Below are positions 9,666 through 17,320 of a DNA stretch of 64,000 bases, in pieces. Every line of letters starts with the position of its first letter. Within the stretch, counting starts at the first letter, position 1. Origin of the DNA: Cochleicola gelatinilyticus (GTDB taxonomy: Bacteria; Bacteroidota; Bacteroidia; Flavobacteriales; Flavobacteriaceae); contig NZ_LRXL01000026.1 of assembly GCF_001637325.1 (NCBI RefSeq), positions 868,001 through 932,000 of the forward strand, given 5' to 3'. The position numbers and the translations under genes were made by a program. The notes under the pieces were generated by a model, which saw only the letters and a list, made by a program, of their open reading frames with translations, was not told the origin of the DNA and did not search any database.

Positions 9666-9685
9666 TAAATTTTTTTTTATACTTT

Positions 9686-10084
9686 TTACTGAAACATTGC
9701 ACGATAAGCGTCCCAATTTTTATAGATAAGATATCCGTTTACAACAGCAACCAATAGGGCAGGGCCAATATTCGGAAGATTTACAAATAAGTGGAAAGCT
9801 ACTAAATTTATTGAAATAGGTACAAGCATTATCAACGCAAACGGGATCCATTTTTTTAAGATCAATAACAATCCAACAATTGCTTCAGTGGCACCAACCA
9901 AATGAAGAATGTAACCCGGACCGCCTGGTTCGTGACTGGAATAGCGCAACGAATTAAAAAGGTGAGCAGCATCGGGATACTTAGAAAAATCGAAATCGGG
10001 CATAAACCACAAAAATTTATTTAGTCCGAATGCCAATAACATCAGTCCTAAACCGATGCGTAAAATGAGATGAAAAATTTTCAT
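9686..10084 (-). CDS. DoxX-like small membrane protein, copy 2
   Basis: A 132-residue paralogue of the neighbouring DoxX-like gene with the same four membrane segments (LILRIGLGLMLLAFGLNKF, YILHLVGATEAIVGLLLIL, WIPFALIMLVPISINLVAF, ALLVAVVNGYLIYKNW). It has a slightly longer first loop (residues 32-55). The gene starts with an ATG and is followed by a strong terminator. Tandem duplication is the simplest explanation for the pair. Function is unknown. Confidence 0.82.
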   Translation of the reverse strand: MKIFHLILRIGLGLMLLAFGLNKFLWFMPDFDFSKYPDAAHLFNSLRYSSHEPGGPGYILHLVGATEAIVGLLLILKKWIPFALIMLVPISINLVAFHLFVNLPNIGPALLVAVVNGYLIYKNWDAYRAMFQ

Positions 10085-10154
10085 AAATCTGCTTTGTTGG
10101 TTACAACCATTTAGACGCAGACCTTTTAGAACACTTACAAAACAGCATAAAGCC

Positions 10155-11147
10155 CTACGAAACTAACTTGTTTGCAACTAGATATTCAGCAATTTGCACA
10201 GCATTTGTAGCGGCACCTTTACGAAGGTTATCACTCACGATCCAAAGCTGTAAAGTATTGGGTTGTGTTTCGTCTCTTCTAATTCTTCCTACAAAAACAG
10301 CATCTTTATCATGCGCATATATTGGCATCGGGTACGTGTTGGTGTCTGGATTGTCTTGCACCACAATTCCTGGTGTATTGTGTAAAATCGAACGAATTTC
10401 ACTAAGGTCAAAATCGTTTAAAAACTCAACATTTACCGATTCACTATGGCCCCCAGAGGTTGGTATTCTAACTGCCGTAGCTGTAATTGAAAAGGTGCGA
10501 TCGTCTAATATTTTTTGAGGTTCTCGAGCTAGTTTCATTTCTTCTTTCGTATACCCATTATCTTCAAACACATCGCAATGTGGTAATGCATTTCTATGAA
10601 TAGGGTAGGGGTATGCCATTTCCCCTTTTATACCAGCCATTTCGTTTTCCATTTGCTGTACCGCCTTAACGCCAGTACCAGAAACCGATTGATAGGTAGA
10701 AACAACAACGCGTTTCATGGTATATTTTTTATGAAGTGGCGCCAATGCCATTACTAATTGAATCGTAGAGCAATTTGGATTTGCAATAATCTTATCCTGT
10801 TTTGTTAAAACTTGAGCATTAATCTCTGGTACAATTAATTTTTTATCTGCATCCATTCGCCATGCAGATGAATTATCGATTACTGTTGTGCCTGCGGCTG
10901 CAAATTTGGGAGCCCATTCTAGTGAGGTATTTCCTCCTGCAGAAAAAATTGCAATATCGGGTTTTGCATCTATAGCGGTTTGCATGCCTACAATCGAATA
11001 TAGTTTGTCTTTATAGACCAACTGTTTCCCAACCGATCGTTGAGAGGCTACGGGAAGTAATTCGGAGATTGGAAAATTTCGTTCTTCTAATACTTTTAAT
11101 AAAACGGTACCTACCATCCCGGTAGCACCAACAATTGCGACTTTCAT
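10155..11147 (-). CDS. asd: Aspartate-semialdehyde dehydrogenase
   Basis: A 330-residue enzyme that reduces aspartyl phosphate to aspartate semialdehyde with NADPH. This is the branch point for lysine/diaminopimelate, threonine and methionine. The N-terminal NADP motif is VAIVGATGMVG. The nucleophilic Cys lies in IANPNCSTIQLV, and the substrate-binding region follows in STYQSVSGTG and NALPHCD. The catalytic His lies in VRIPTSGGHSESV. The ATG at 11147 is chosen over an in-frame TTG two codons upstream. It is a single gene with no visible operon partner, and length is typical. Confidence 0.95.
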   Translation of the reverse strand: MKVAIVGATGMVGTVLLKVLEERNFPISELLPVASQRSVGKQLVYKDKLYSIVGMQTAIDAKPDIAIFSAGGNTSLEWAPKFAAAGTTVIDNSSAWRMDADKKLIVPEINAQVLTKQDKIIANPNCSTIQLVMALAPLHKKYTMKRVVVSTYQSVSGTGVKAVQQMENEMAGIKGEMAYPYPIHRNALPHCDVFEDNGYTKEEMKLAREPQKILDDRTFSITATAVRIPTSGGHSESVNVEFLNDFDLSEIRSILHNTPGIVVQDNPDTNTYPMPIYAHDKDAVFVGRIRRDETQPNTLQLWIVSDNLRKGAATNAVQIAEYLVANKLVS

Positions 11148-11227
11148 TTTCAATTGTGATTTAAAGGTTTTTAATCGATGCTCAAAAATACGCCATTACC
11201 AATAAACTTTTAGAAATTAAACAAAAA

Positions 11228-11261
11228 AAGAACCCTCCGTAGCACAAAGCCTTGGAGGGTT
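11228..11261 (-). terminator. Intrinsic terminator after mscL
   Basis: The inverted repeat AACCCTCC (11231-11238) and GGAGGGTT (11254-11261) is followed in the minus direction by CTTTTTTT. It lies 43 bp after the mscL stop. Confidence 0.8.
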
Positions 11262-11303
11262 TAAAGATTAAAAAATAAATAGTGTAGCGGCTGCTACGTA
11301 TTG

Positions 11304-11714
11304 TTATTTTCTTTTAAGCTCGTCACGAATCTCTTTTAAAAGATCTATTTCTGACGGTCCTGGAGGTGGTGCAGGTGCTTCTTCTTTCTTAGCACGCACT
11401 TTTGCATAAGATTTTACGATCATGAATAATACAAATCCAACAATGATTAAGTTGATGATTGCATTTACCCATTTACCATACATAATTGCATTTTCTGGCT
11501 CTACTACAACACCTTCTGGTCCTATAACAGCTTCGTCAAGTACTACTTTCATGTCGGCAAAATCAACGCCTCCGGCGAAATGACCAATAATAGGCATCAT
11601 AATATCGGATACAAATCCGCTCACAACTAAACCAACAGCACCTGCTAGTATAACGGCGACCGCTAAGTCAATAACGTTGCCAGTCATGATGAAATCTTTA
11701 AATTCTTTTAACAT
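11304..11714 (-). CDS. mscL: Large-conductance mechanosensitive channel
   Basis: A 136-residue inner-membrane channel that opens under membrane tension to release solutes on osmotic downshock. The N-terminal amphipathic helix and pore helix are classical (KDFIMTGNVIDLAVAVILAG, then SDIMMPIIG). The second membrane segment is near residues 77-98 (IINLIIVGFVLFMIV). The C-terminal cytoplasmic helix, EIDLLKEIRDELKRK, follows a proline-rich linker. The periplasmic loop (residues 45-75) is longer and more acidic than in E. coli. It forms its own transcription unit, with a promoter-like sequence upstream and a terminator downstream. Confidence 0.96.
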   Translation of the reverse strand: MLKEFKDFIMTGNVIDLAVAVILAGAVGLVVSGFVSDIMMPIIGHFAGGVDFADMKVVLDEAVIGPEGVVVEPENAIMYGKWVNAIINLIIVGFVLFMIVKSYAKVRAKKEEAPAPPPGPSEIDLLKEIRDELKRK

Positions 11715-11743
11715 TTTTTGATGGGTTTTAAGTTAATAGAGCA

Positions 11744-11774
11744 CTAATGTAGCTAAATTCTGTTTTTTAACAAA
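11744..11774 (-). promoter_or_regulatory. Likely mscL promoter (Bacteroidota type)
   Basis: On the minus strand TTTG (complement of 11771-11774) and TACATTAG (complement of 11744-11751) are separated by 19 bp. This matches the TTTG-N19-TAnnTTTG arrangement of the Bacteroidota primary sigma factor with one mismatch in the -7 box. It lies about 30 bp before the mscL start. Confidence 0.5.
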
Positions 11775-11794
11775 GAGTTTAGAATTCTCCAAAC

Positions 11795-12904
11795 TTATTT
11801 TCGACAAATCACTCTTTTCACACGTTGAGATACAGCGGTGAGTAATTCATACGATATTGAATTGATGGCACTAGATAACGCTTCTGCAGATGGATTTTTT
11901 CCAAAAACTATCACTTCGTCTCCTTCTTCACAATCAATATGGGTAACATCGACCATGATCATATCCATACATACATTTCCAACGATAGGTGCTTTTTGTC
12001 CGTGAATAGTAACCCATCCTTTTCCTTTGCCATACGCTCTTGTAATTCCATCGGCATGACCAATGGGAAGGGTTGCTGTTTTCATAGAACCTTCGGCAAT
12101 AAATCCCATATTGTACCCAACGCTTTCTCCTTCAGAAATGGAATGGATTTGTGAAATTACAGTTTTAAGGGTAGCAACAGGATGTAAGTTTTTATTTTCT
12201 TCAGAATCGTTTCCGAAGCCATACAACCCAATTCCGCTTCTAACCATGTCGTAATGCGCTTCTGGATAATTAATAATTCCAGAGGTATTAGTCGTATGAA
12301 GTAGTGGTTTGTAATTTAAAGCAGCACTAATTTTTTCTGAAATAACATCGAACCTTTTAAGTTGCTTTTTTGTAAAATCTTTTTTTGAAGCATCCTCACT
12401 TGCAGCAAGATGAGAAAGTATAGATCGTACTTTTACACTAGTTGTTGCAGCAAGTGTTGTAGCGATAAATTCGAGATCATTTTCTGTAAAACCCAATCGG
12501 TTTAATCCCGTATTAAACTTTAAATGAATTGGGTAAGAGTTTTGATTTTTCTTTTTTGTATAATCGATAAATTCGGTTAACATTTTTCGTGAATAAATAC
12601 TTGGCTCCAAACAACGTTCTACAATAACATCGAAATTTACGGGGAGGGGATGCAGTACCAGAATCGGCGTTTCAATGCCAGAATTACGAAGTGTTTCCCC
12701 TTCTCCAGCGTAGGCAACAGCAAAATAATCAACTCCAAGCGTTGCTAATTCTGTGGCTATTTCTGAAGCTTCACTACCATAACCGAAGGCTTTTACTACC
12801 GCTAAAAATTTAGTGTTTTTCTGAAGCTTCGCACGGAGATACTTATAATTATGCGCCAAGGCATTTAAGTCGATTTCAAGAATAGTTTCGGTGGCTTGAG
12901 GCAT
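11795..12904 (-). CDS. alr: Alanine racemase
   Basis: A 369-residue PLP enzyme that interconverts L- and D-alanine for peptidoglycan. The PLP lysine is Lys38 in VVKAFGYG. The C-terminal barrel carries the catalytic Tyr in SVGYNMGF and the motif VGNVCMDMIMVDVT. The start at 12904 is chosen because the alanine-racemase homology begins at once (TETILEIDLNALAHNY) and the codon lies 1 bp after the tdk stop. A longer frame from 12970 would add 22 basic residues and overlap tdk by 65 bp. It is co-transcribed with tdk. Confidence 0.95.
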   Translation of the reverse strand: MPQATETILEIDLNALAHNYKYLRAKLQKNTKFLAVVKAFGYGSEASEIATELATLGVDYFAVAYAGEGETLRNSGIETPILVLHPLPVNFDVIVERCLEPSIYSRKMLTEFIDYTKKKNQNSYPIHLKFNTGLNRLGFTENDLEFIATTLAATTSVKVRSILSHLAASEDASKKDFTKKQLKRFDVISEKISAALNYKPLLHTTNTSGIINYPEAHYDMVRSGIGLYGFGNDSEENKNLHPVATLKTVISQIHSISEGESVGYNMGFIAEGSMKTATLPIGHADGITRAYGKGKGWVTIHGQKAPIVGNVCMDMIMVDVTHIDCEEGDEVIVFGKNPSAEALSSAINSISYELLTAVSQRVKRVICRK

Positions 12905-12905
12905 G

Positions 12906-13544
12906 CTAGGCTTGCTTTTTAGGAGGAACCTCTTGTGGCTCTTTAACATCCATTTTACGAACCTTTTCACGCAGCATTGCTTTGTAATAAGCCGCTCTGC
13001 TTAATGGCTCATATTCTTCGGTTTCTCCTAACAATACCAGATCGGTACTATTGGCTTTACGGTAACTGTAATTGGCTAAGTTTCCTGTACGGGTGCACAC
13101 TGCGTGTACTTTGGTTACATATTCGGCTGTTGCCATTAAAGCCGGCATAGGGCCAAACGGATTCCCTTTATAATCCATATCCAGTCCCGCAACAATTACA
13201 CGAATTCCACTATTGGCAAGATCATTACAAACTTTTACAATAGCATCATCAAAAAATTGTGCCTCATCGATCCCTACCACATCACAATTATCAGCAAGCA
13301 TAGGGATGTTAGCTGCAGCAGGTACTGGAGTAGAACGAATTTCATTGCTATCGTGCGAAACCACCATATCTTCATCGTACCTAATATCTACAGCAGGTTT
13401 AAAAATTTCTACTTTTTGACGTGCAAATTGAGCACGTTTTAGGCGGCGAATTAGTTCTTCTGTTTTACCCGAAAACATAGAGCCCGAGATTACTTCTATC
13501 CAGCCAAATTGTTCTTTTTGATTTACGGTATTTTCGAGAAACAT
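12906..13544 (-). CDS. tdk: Thymidine kinase
   Basis: A 212-residue type II thymidine kinase that phosphorylates thymidine in nucleotide salvage. The P-loop is [13 protein letters not shown] near residues 20-32. The DEAQF motif, which holds the catalytic Glu, sits in [12 protein letters not shown], and a lasso-domain segment follows ([14 protein letters not shown]). The C-terminal 15 residues are lysine- and proline-rich ([12 protein letters not shown]), beyond the conserved core. It is the first gene of a tdk-alr unit. Confidence 0.95.
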   Translation of the reverse strand: MFLENTVNQKEQFGWIEVISGSMFSGKTEELIRRLKRAQFARQKVEIFKPAVDIRYDEDMVVSHDSNEIRSTPVPAAANIPMLADNCDVVGIDEAQFFDDAIVKVCNDLANSGIRVIVAGLDMDYKGNPFGPMPALMATAEYVTKVHAVCTRTGNLANYSYRKANSTDLVLLGETEEYEPLSRAAYYKAMLREKVRKMDVKEPQEVPPKKQA

Positions 13545-13644
13545 GATATTGAATTAGACGAAAACAGAAAGATTTTCCGTTTACATAAAGGTTGCGTAAA
13601 TTTATAAAAACAAAATTGAGAAAAAGAGAATAATTTTAAAAGTT

Positions 13645-14442
13645 ATGAAGAAGAAACTTAGGGCAGATATCCAAATGTTGGCACAACAAATTCTTTCTGA
13701 AGAAAAGCAATTCGACACTGCTAGTCTCAAAAAAGTAACAGCGAATATATACGAGCGGTTAAGTATTTTAGATTTTTTGGAAACCCAAATTGAAGGAGCT
13801 GAAAATACCCAAAAAGTTGATAAAAATGAAGCCTCATTAGACTCTAAAAGTTTTCGTGAGGAGAATTGGTTTACCGAACCCGAACCAGTACCTCAACCAC
13901 AACATCAAGATGACCTTATCGAACCTTTAATGGAGAAGATTAAAGATATTGTGGCACAAATGCCCGAACAATCTCAACGTGTCGATGAATTACTTGCAGA
14001 AGTGCTCCCAAAACCAAAATATATAAAGAATGATCTAGAAGAGTTTGCTTCTAATTATCAAGAAACCCCTACGTTCGAGCGCAAGCAACCAACAAAGGGA
14101 GGAGATGTTGAAAATACGACCAAAGAAAAAACTTTTCCAACAAGCAGTTCTATTAAAACAAAAGCGATAGAAAGCGATGATGATAAGCCAAAATCTCTTA
14201 ACGATAGCATTAATAAAGGACTTAATATTGGTTTAAACGATCGTTTGGCTTTTATAAAACATTTGTTCGACGATAGTACAGAAGACTACACACGGGTGCT
14301 ATCACAAATTAATACAATGAACACCTTCGAAGAAGCACAAGCATTTATTAAGGGGAAAGTAAAACCAGATTATAATTATTGGTTAAAAAAACCCATGTAT
14401 GAGGAACGTTTTATGGCAGTAGTAGAAAAGCGATTTATATAA
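13645..14442 (+). CDS. Conserved hypothetical protein with acidic linker
   Basis: A 265-residue protein that I cannot assign to a family. Residues 1-60 are helical and charged. Residues 65-190 are acidic, low-complexity and proline/glutamine-rich (EPEPVPQPQHQDD), probably disordered. Residues 195-265 look like a folded helical domain (NIGLNDRLAFIKHLFDD, then YNYWLKKPMYEERF). There is no signal peptide or membrane segment, so it is cytosolic. It is divergent from tdk, and rsmI starts 92 bp downstream on the same strand. The order beside rsmI may be useful for comparison with other flavobacteria. Confidence 0.6.
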   Translation: MKKKLRADIQMLAQQILSEEKQFDTASLKKVTANIYERLSILDFLETQIEGAENTQKVDKNEASLDSKSFREENWFTEPEPVPQPQHQDDLIEPLMEKIKDIVAQMPEQSQRVDELLAEVLPKPKYIKNDLEEFASNYQETPTFERKQPTKGGDVENTTKEKTFPTSSSIKTKAIESDDDKPKSLNDSINKGLNIGLNDRLAFIKHLFDDSTEDYTRVLSQINTMNTFEEAQAFIKGKVKPDYNYWLKKPMYEERFMAVVEKRFI

Positions 14443-14534
14443 GAATTGCTTTTTTTATTGCTTCGGAAACTACCCGGTCCTAGTAAATAATTATTTTAAA
14501 TTTTATTAAAAACTGCCTTTATACTCGCTATCCT

Positions 14535-15221
14535 ATGGCAAAATTATACCTCGTTCCCACACCAATTGGAAACTTAAAAGATATGACCTTTCGTGCCGTT
14601 GAAGTATTACAAGAGGCGGATCTCATTTTAGCTGAAGACACTCGTACTAGTGGTAAATTGCTAAAACATTTCGAAATTACTACACAGATGCATTCGCACC
14701 ATATGCATAACGAACATAAAACAACCCAAGCGATTGTACAACGAATTTTGTCGGGAACCACAGTCGCACTTATTAGCGATGCAGGAACCCCCGCCATTAG
14801 CGATCCGGGATTTTTATTAACCCGTGCCTGTGTAGAAGCAGGAATAGAAGTAGATTGTTTGCCTGGGGCAACAGCTTTTGTACCAGCTTTAGTAAATAGC
14901 GGATTGCCAAACGATAAATTTGTTTTTGAAGGATTTCTACCCGTAAAAAAGGGAAGGCAAACAAGATTAAAAATTCTTTCTGAAGAGTCCCGCACCATTA
15001 TTTTTTATGAATCCCCCCACAAACTCATTAAAACCTTGGGGCAATTCGTGGAGTATTTTGGGAGCGATCGCCCAATCTCTGTGTCGAGAGAAATTTCAAA
15101 ACTTCATGAAGAAACGGTGCGTGGAACAGCTATCGAGGTATTGGAACATTTTGAAGCAAAACCTCCAAAAGGGGAGTTGGTAATAGTTGTTGGCGGGAAA
15201 ACATTGGCGTCTAAAAAATAG
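14535..15221 (+). CDS. rsmI: 16S rRNA (cytidine(1402)-2'-O)-methyltransferase
   Basis: A 228-residue SAM-dependent enzyme that 2'-O-methylates C1402 in the 30S decoding site. The tetrapyrrole-methylase fold is clear: YLVPTPIGNLKDMT at the N-terminus, LILAEDTRTSGKLL, the SAM loop ISDAGTPAISDPG, then PGATAFVPAL and FYESPHK. It is shorter than the E. coli protein (about 286 residues) because the C-terminal extension is reduced, which is common in Bacteroidota. It follows the unknown acidic-protein gene after a 92-bp gap. Confidence 0.95.
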   Translation: MAKLYLVPTPIGNLKDMTFRAVEVLQEADLILAEDTRTSGKLLKHFEITTQMHSHHMHNEHKTTQAIVQRILSGTTVALISDAGTPAISDPGFLLTRACVEAGIEVDCLPGATAFVPALVNSGLPNDKFVFEGFLPVKKGRQTRLKILSEESRTIIFYESPHKLIKTLGQFVEYFGSDRPISVSREISKLHEETVRGTAIEVLEHFEAKPPKGELVIVVGGKTLASKK

Positions 15222-15324
15222 AGGGTATCTACAAAAACTAATTACGTATGGATAGCATTGTTTTCCTCAAGTAGCTTTTTTTTTGAATTCGATTAACTGA
15301 AACGTAACCCTTTTAAAAAAAATC

Positions 15325-15891
15325 TTGAAGCACCTTTTAAAAACCATTCGAAATTGCGAAGTCTGCAGCAAACGACTACCATTGGGGCCTAGACCGATTA
15401 TCGAAGCATCTGAAGCCTCACAGATCGTTATAATAAGTCAAGCACCAGGTCGTATTGTCCACGAGAGCGGTGTCGCTTGGAAAGACCAAAGCGGAAAGCG
15501 ATTAAGAGAGTGGCTTGGGGTAGATGATAAAACCTTTTACAATACAACTAATTTTGCAATTTTACCAATGGGATTTTGTTATCCAGGAAAAGGGAAAACG
15601 GGTGATCTTCCTCCACAAAAGGAATGCGCTCCATTATGGCACGATGCGGTGCTTTCAGAATTAAATAATGTAAGGCTTACTCTTCTTATTGGGAGTTATG
15701 CCACAAATTATTATTTACCAAAAGACGGTAGCAACCTTACCAATCGGGTGAGCAATTTTAAAGAATATCTTCCTAAGTACTGGCCGCTGCCACATCCATC
15801 TCCAGTTAATCGTTTCTGGAGAAGCAAGAATCCATGGTTTGAAGAATCGGTGGTGCCCCAGCTTCAAAAGAAAATTAAAGAACTTCTTTAA
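15325..15891 (+). CDS. Uracil-DNA glycosylase family protein
   Basis: A 188-residue protein of the uracil-DNA glycosylase superfamily. The N-terminal segment CEVCSKRLPLGPRPII may hold two metal-binding cysteines. IISQAPGRIVHESG corresponds to the GxxPG water-activating loop, followed by GKRLREWLGV and NTTNFAILPMGFCYPG. The C-terminal HPSPVNR corresponds to the HPS-type DNA-intercalation motif. It probably removes damaged bases, but lesion specificity is not evident. No ATG is available near the homology start, so a TTG at 15325 is used. Its stop overlaps the stop of the convergent lipoprotein gene by 4 bp. Confidence 0.72.
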   Translation: MKHLLKTIRNCEVCSKRLPLGPRPIIEASEASQIVIISQAPGRIVHESGVAWKDQSGKRLREWLGVDDKTFYNTTNFAILPMGFCYPGKGKTGDLPPQKECAPLWHDAVLSELNNVRLTLLIGSYATNYYLPKDGSNLTNRVSNFKEYLPKYWPLPHPSPVNRFWRSKNPWFEESVVPQLQKKIKELL

Positions 15892-16601
15892 AAATCCTGT
15901 AGCATGCTAAAATAGTACTGTGCTGTTTCGGGATCAAGGTTCGGATTTACCACTTCAATCACATCAAAATTAGGAGCGAACACATAAAATTCAGAAGAGT
16001 TAACAGGTTCTTGCTTTCCGAGGATTAGTTTTATGTTTCCTAAATTATCGTATTTCAGAAATATTAAAAATGACTCACCTTGAATAGTTTTTAGATATTC
16101 AGTTCCCGTGTGCTTTCCTTGGTAGTATTGATGCTTATAGGTAATACCATCTTCAACTATTTCTTTCTGAACTAAAGTTCCAGTCTCATCGTAGCGGTAT
16201 TCGGTACCCGTTGGTTTTCCTCTTTTAAACTCTTTTTCAGATCGTATCGTGCCGTTTTTATAATATATTTTTTCAAATCCATCTCGATAGCTATGATAAT
16301 AAGTAGCTTCTAGTGTAATGTTACCTTCAGAATTAAAATAATAATAGGGGCCATGCAAAAATCCATCCTTAATGTGAAGTTCTTCATAAAGTACACTGTC
16401 TTGAAGTACTATATAAATACCGTCCATGATTTTGTTATCGATGGTAACATAACCGCGACGGTTCTTTTTGTCGATTACATATTTATAATCATTCTTATCG
16501 ATAGTTTGTTTCTGAAACCCCTTCATTTCATCCGCCAAGTCTTCAAGATAATTGCATGACGCTAAGGAGACTAAAATTAGGATGAGCACTGTCTTTTTCA
16601 T
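15888..16601 (-). CDS. Lipoprotein with YwqK/MORN-like repeats
   Basis: A 237-residue lipoprotein with signal LILILVSLASC (lipid Cys near residue 16). Residues 60-180 hold repeats of the toxin-antitoxin YwqK/MORN type: GPYYYFNSEGNITLEATYY, then GFEKIYYKNGTIRSEKEF, then GTEYRYDETGTLVQKEI. These are antiparallel beta hairpins spaced about 20-25 residues apart. No catalytic residues are evident. Such repeats occur in Bacteroidota surface or periplasmic proteins of unknown role and do not by themselves indicate a toxin-antitoxin system. It lies 15 bp downstream of the AhpD-like gene and may share its transcript. Confidence 0.7.
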   Translation of the reverse strand: MKKTVLILILVSLASCNYLEDLADEMKGFQKQTIDKNDYKYVIDKKNRRGYVTIDNKIMDGIYIVLQDSVLYEELHIKDGFLHGPYYYFNSEGNITLEATYYHSYRDGFEKIYYKNGTIRSEKEFKRGKPTGTEYRYDETGTLVQKEIVEDGITYKHQYYQGKHTGTEYLKTIQGESFLIFLKYDNLGNIKLILGKQEPVNSSEFYVFAPNFDVIEVVNPNLDPETAQYYFSMLQDF

Positions 16602-16616
16602 TAGACTGAAACTTTT

Positions 16617-17207
16617 TTATAGATGTTTCCCTTTATTCCACCCATGTTTACCAAGGTATTGGTCTCCACTTTCAACCGCACCTTCTTCAATTGAAGTTCC
16701 CATCGAATCATTCCATCTGTTGAGGTAGCCAAATAAAGAAATAACTCCAAGCATTTCCACGATTTCTCCTTCATTCCAATGTTCGTATAAGCGTTCTTTT
16801 ATAGTTCCATCGACAGCATTGGGTACTTGAGAAGCAGCGAGTGAAAAATCTAATGCAACACGTTCAGCTTCAGAAAAGGCAGGGTGTGTTCTATATTCCC
16901 AAATATTGTCGAGTTGTTCCTGTTCTGCTCCGTAGCGTTCAGCGGCACGAATAGCGTGGGCTTGGCAGTACCGACATCCAGTGGCATTGCTACTCACCCA
17001 AGCGATCATTCGTTTAAGAGCGGATGTAACCCGACCTTCGTTCGCCATAACAGCTTTATTAAGGTTTATAAAAGCTTTGCTAATTGCGGGTCGTCGTTGC
17101 ATGGTGAGTACACTGTTGGGGCAAAACCCTAGTGTTTCATTGAAAAACTCGGCTAATTGTTGGGTTTCTTTATCGTGATCGGAAGAAAGAGGCGTTACTA
17201 AAGGCAT
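16617..17207 (-). CDS. Carboxymuconolactone decarboxylase / AhpD-like protein
   Basis: A 196-residue member of the AhpD-like superfamily. The redox motif C-x-x-C-x-x-x-H is present in TGCRYCQAHAIRAAE, preceded by the helical core KRMIAWVSSNA. This layout matches the peroxidase-related subgroup, in which the two cysteines reduce peroxides or disulfides. It is likely a cytosolic antioxidant enzyme; the electron donor is unknown. It sits upstream of the YwqK-like lipoprotein gene on the same strand. Confidence 0.82.
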   Translation of the reverse strand: MPLVTPLSSDHDKETQQLAEFFNETLGFCPNSVLTMQRRPAISKAFINLNKAVMANEGRVTSALKRMIAWVSSNATGCRYCQAHAIRAAERYGAEQEQLDNIWEYRTHPAFSEAERVALDFSLAASQVPNAVDGTIKERLYEHWNEGEIVEMLGVISLFGYLNRWNDSMGTSIEEGAVESGDQYLGKHGWNKGKHL

Positions 17208-17260
17208 GTATTATATGTTTGATTGAAGGACAAAATACGAAAAAAGAAAAAAGCGTTCAC

Positions 17261-17298
17261 AAAAAATCCGAAGGAAACAGTATGTCGTTTTCTCCGGA
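17261..17298 (-). terminator. Probable terminator after the 632-residue protein gene
   Basis: The stem arms TCCGGAGAAAAC and GTTTCCTTCGGA (minus strand, complement of 17298-17267) pair with one small bulge. They are followed by TTTTTTG, 23 bp after the stop. Confidence 0.6.
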
Positions 17299-17320
17299 CT
17301 TTCCTCCCCTAAAATTAAAT

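Noticed and set aside
9583-9702. Longer N-terminus for DoxX-like copy 1
   Set aside because: The extension is lysine-rich, crosses the terminator at 9621-9665, overlaps the upstream gene, and is absent from the paralogue.
12905-12970. Alanine racemase start 22 codons upstream inside tdk
   Set aside because: The alanine racemase homology begins at the downstream ATG, which lies directly after the tdk stop.
14528-14998. 156-codon antisense frame over rsmI
   Set aside because: It is a shadow of a highly conserved gene, has serine/lysine-biased content, and lacks any recognisable motif.
15888-16601. YwqK-repeat lipoprotein as part of a toxin-antitoxin system
   Set aside because: YwqK/MORN repeats are common structural repeats; there is no partner gene and the protein is secreted.
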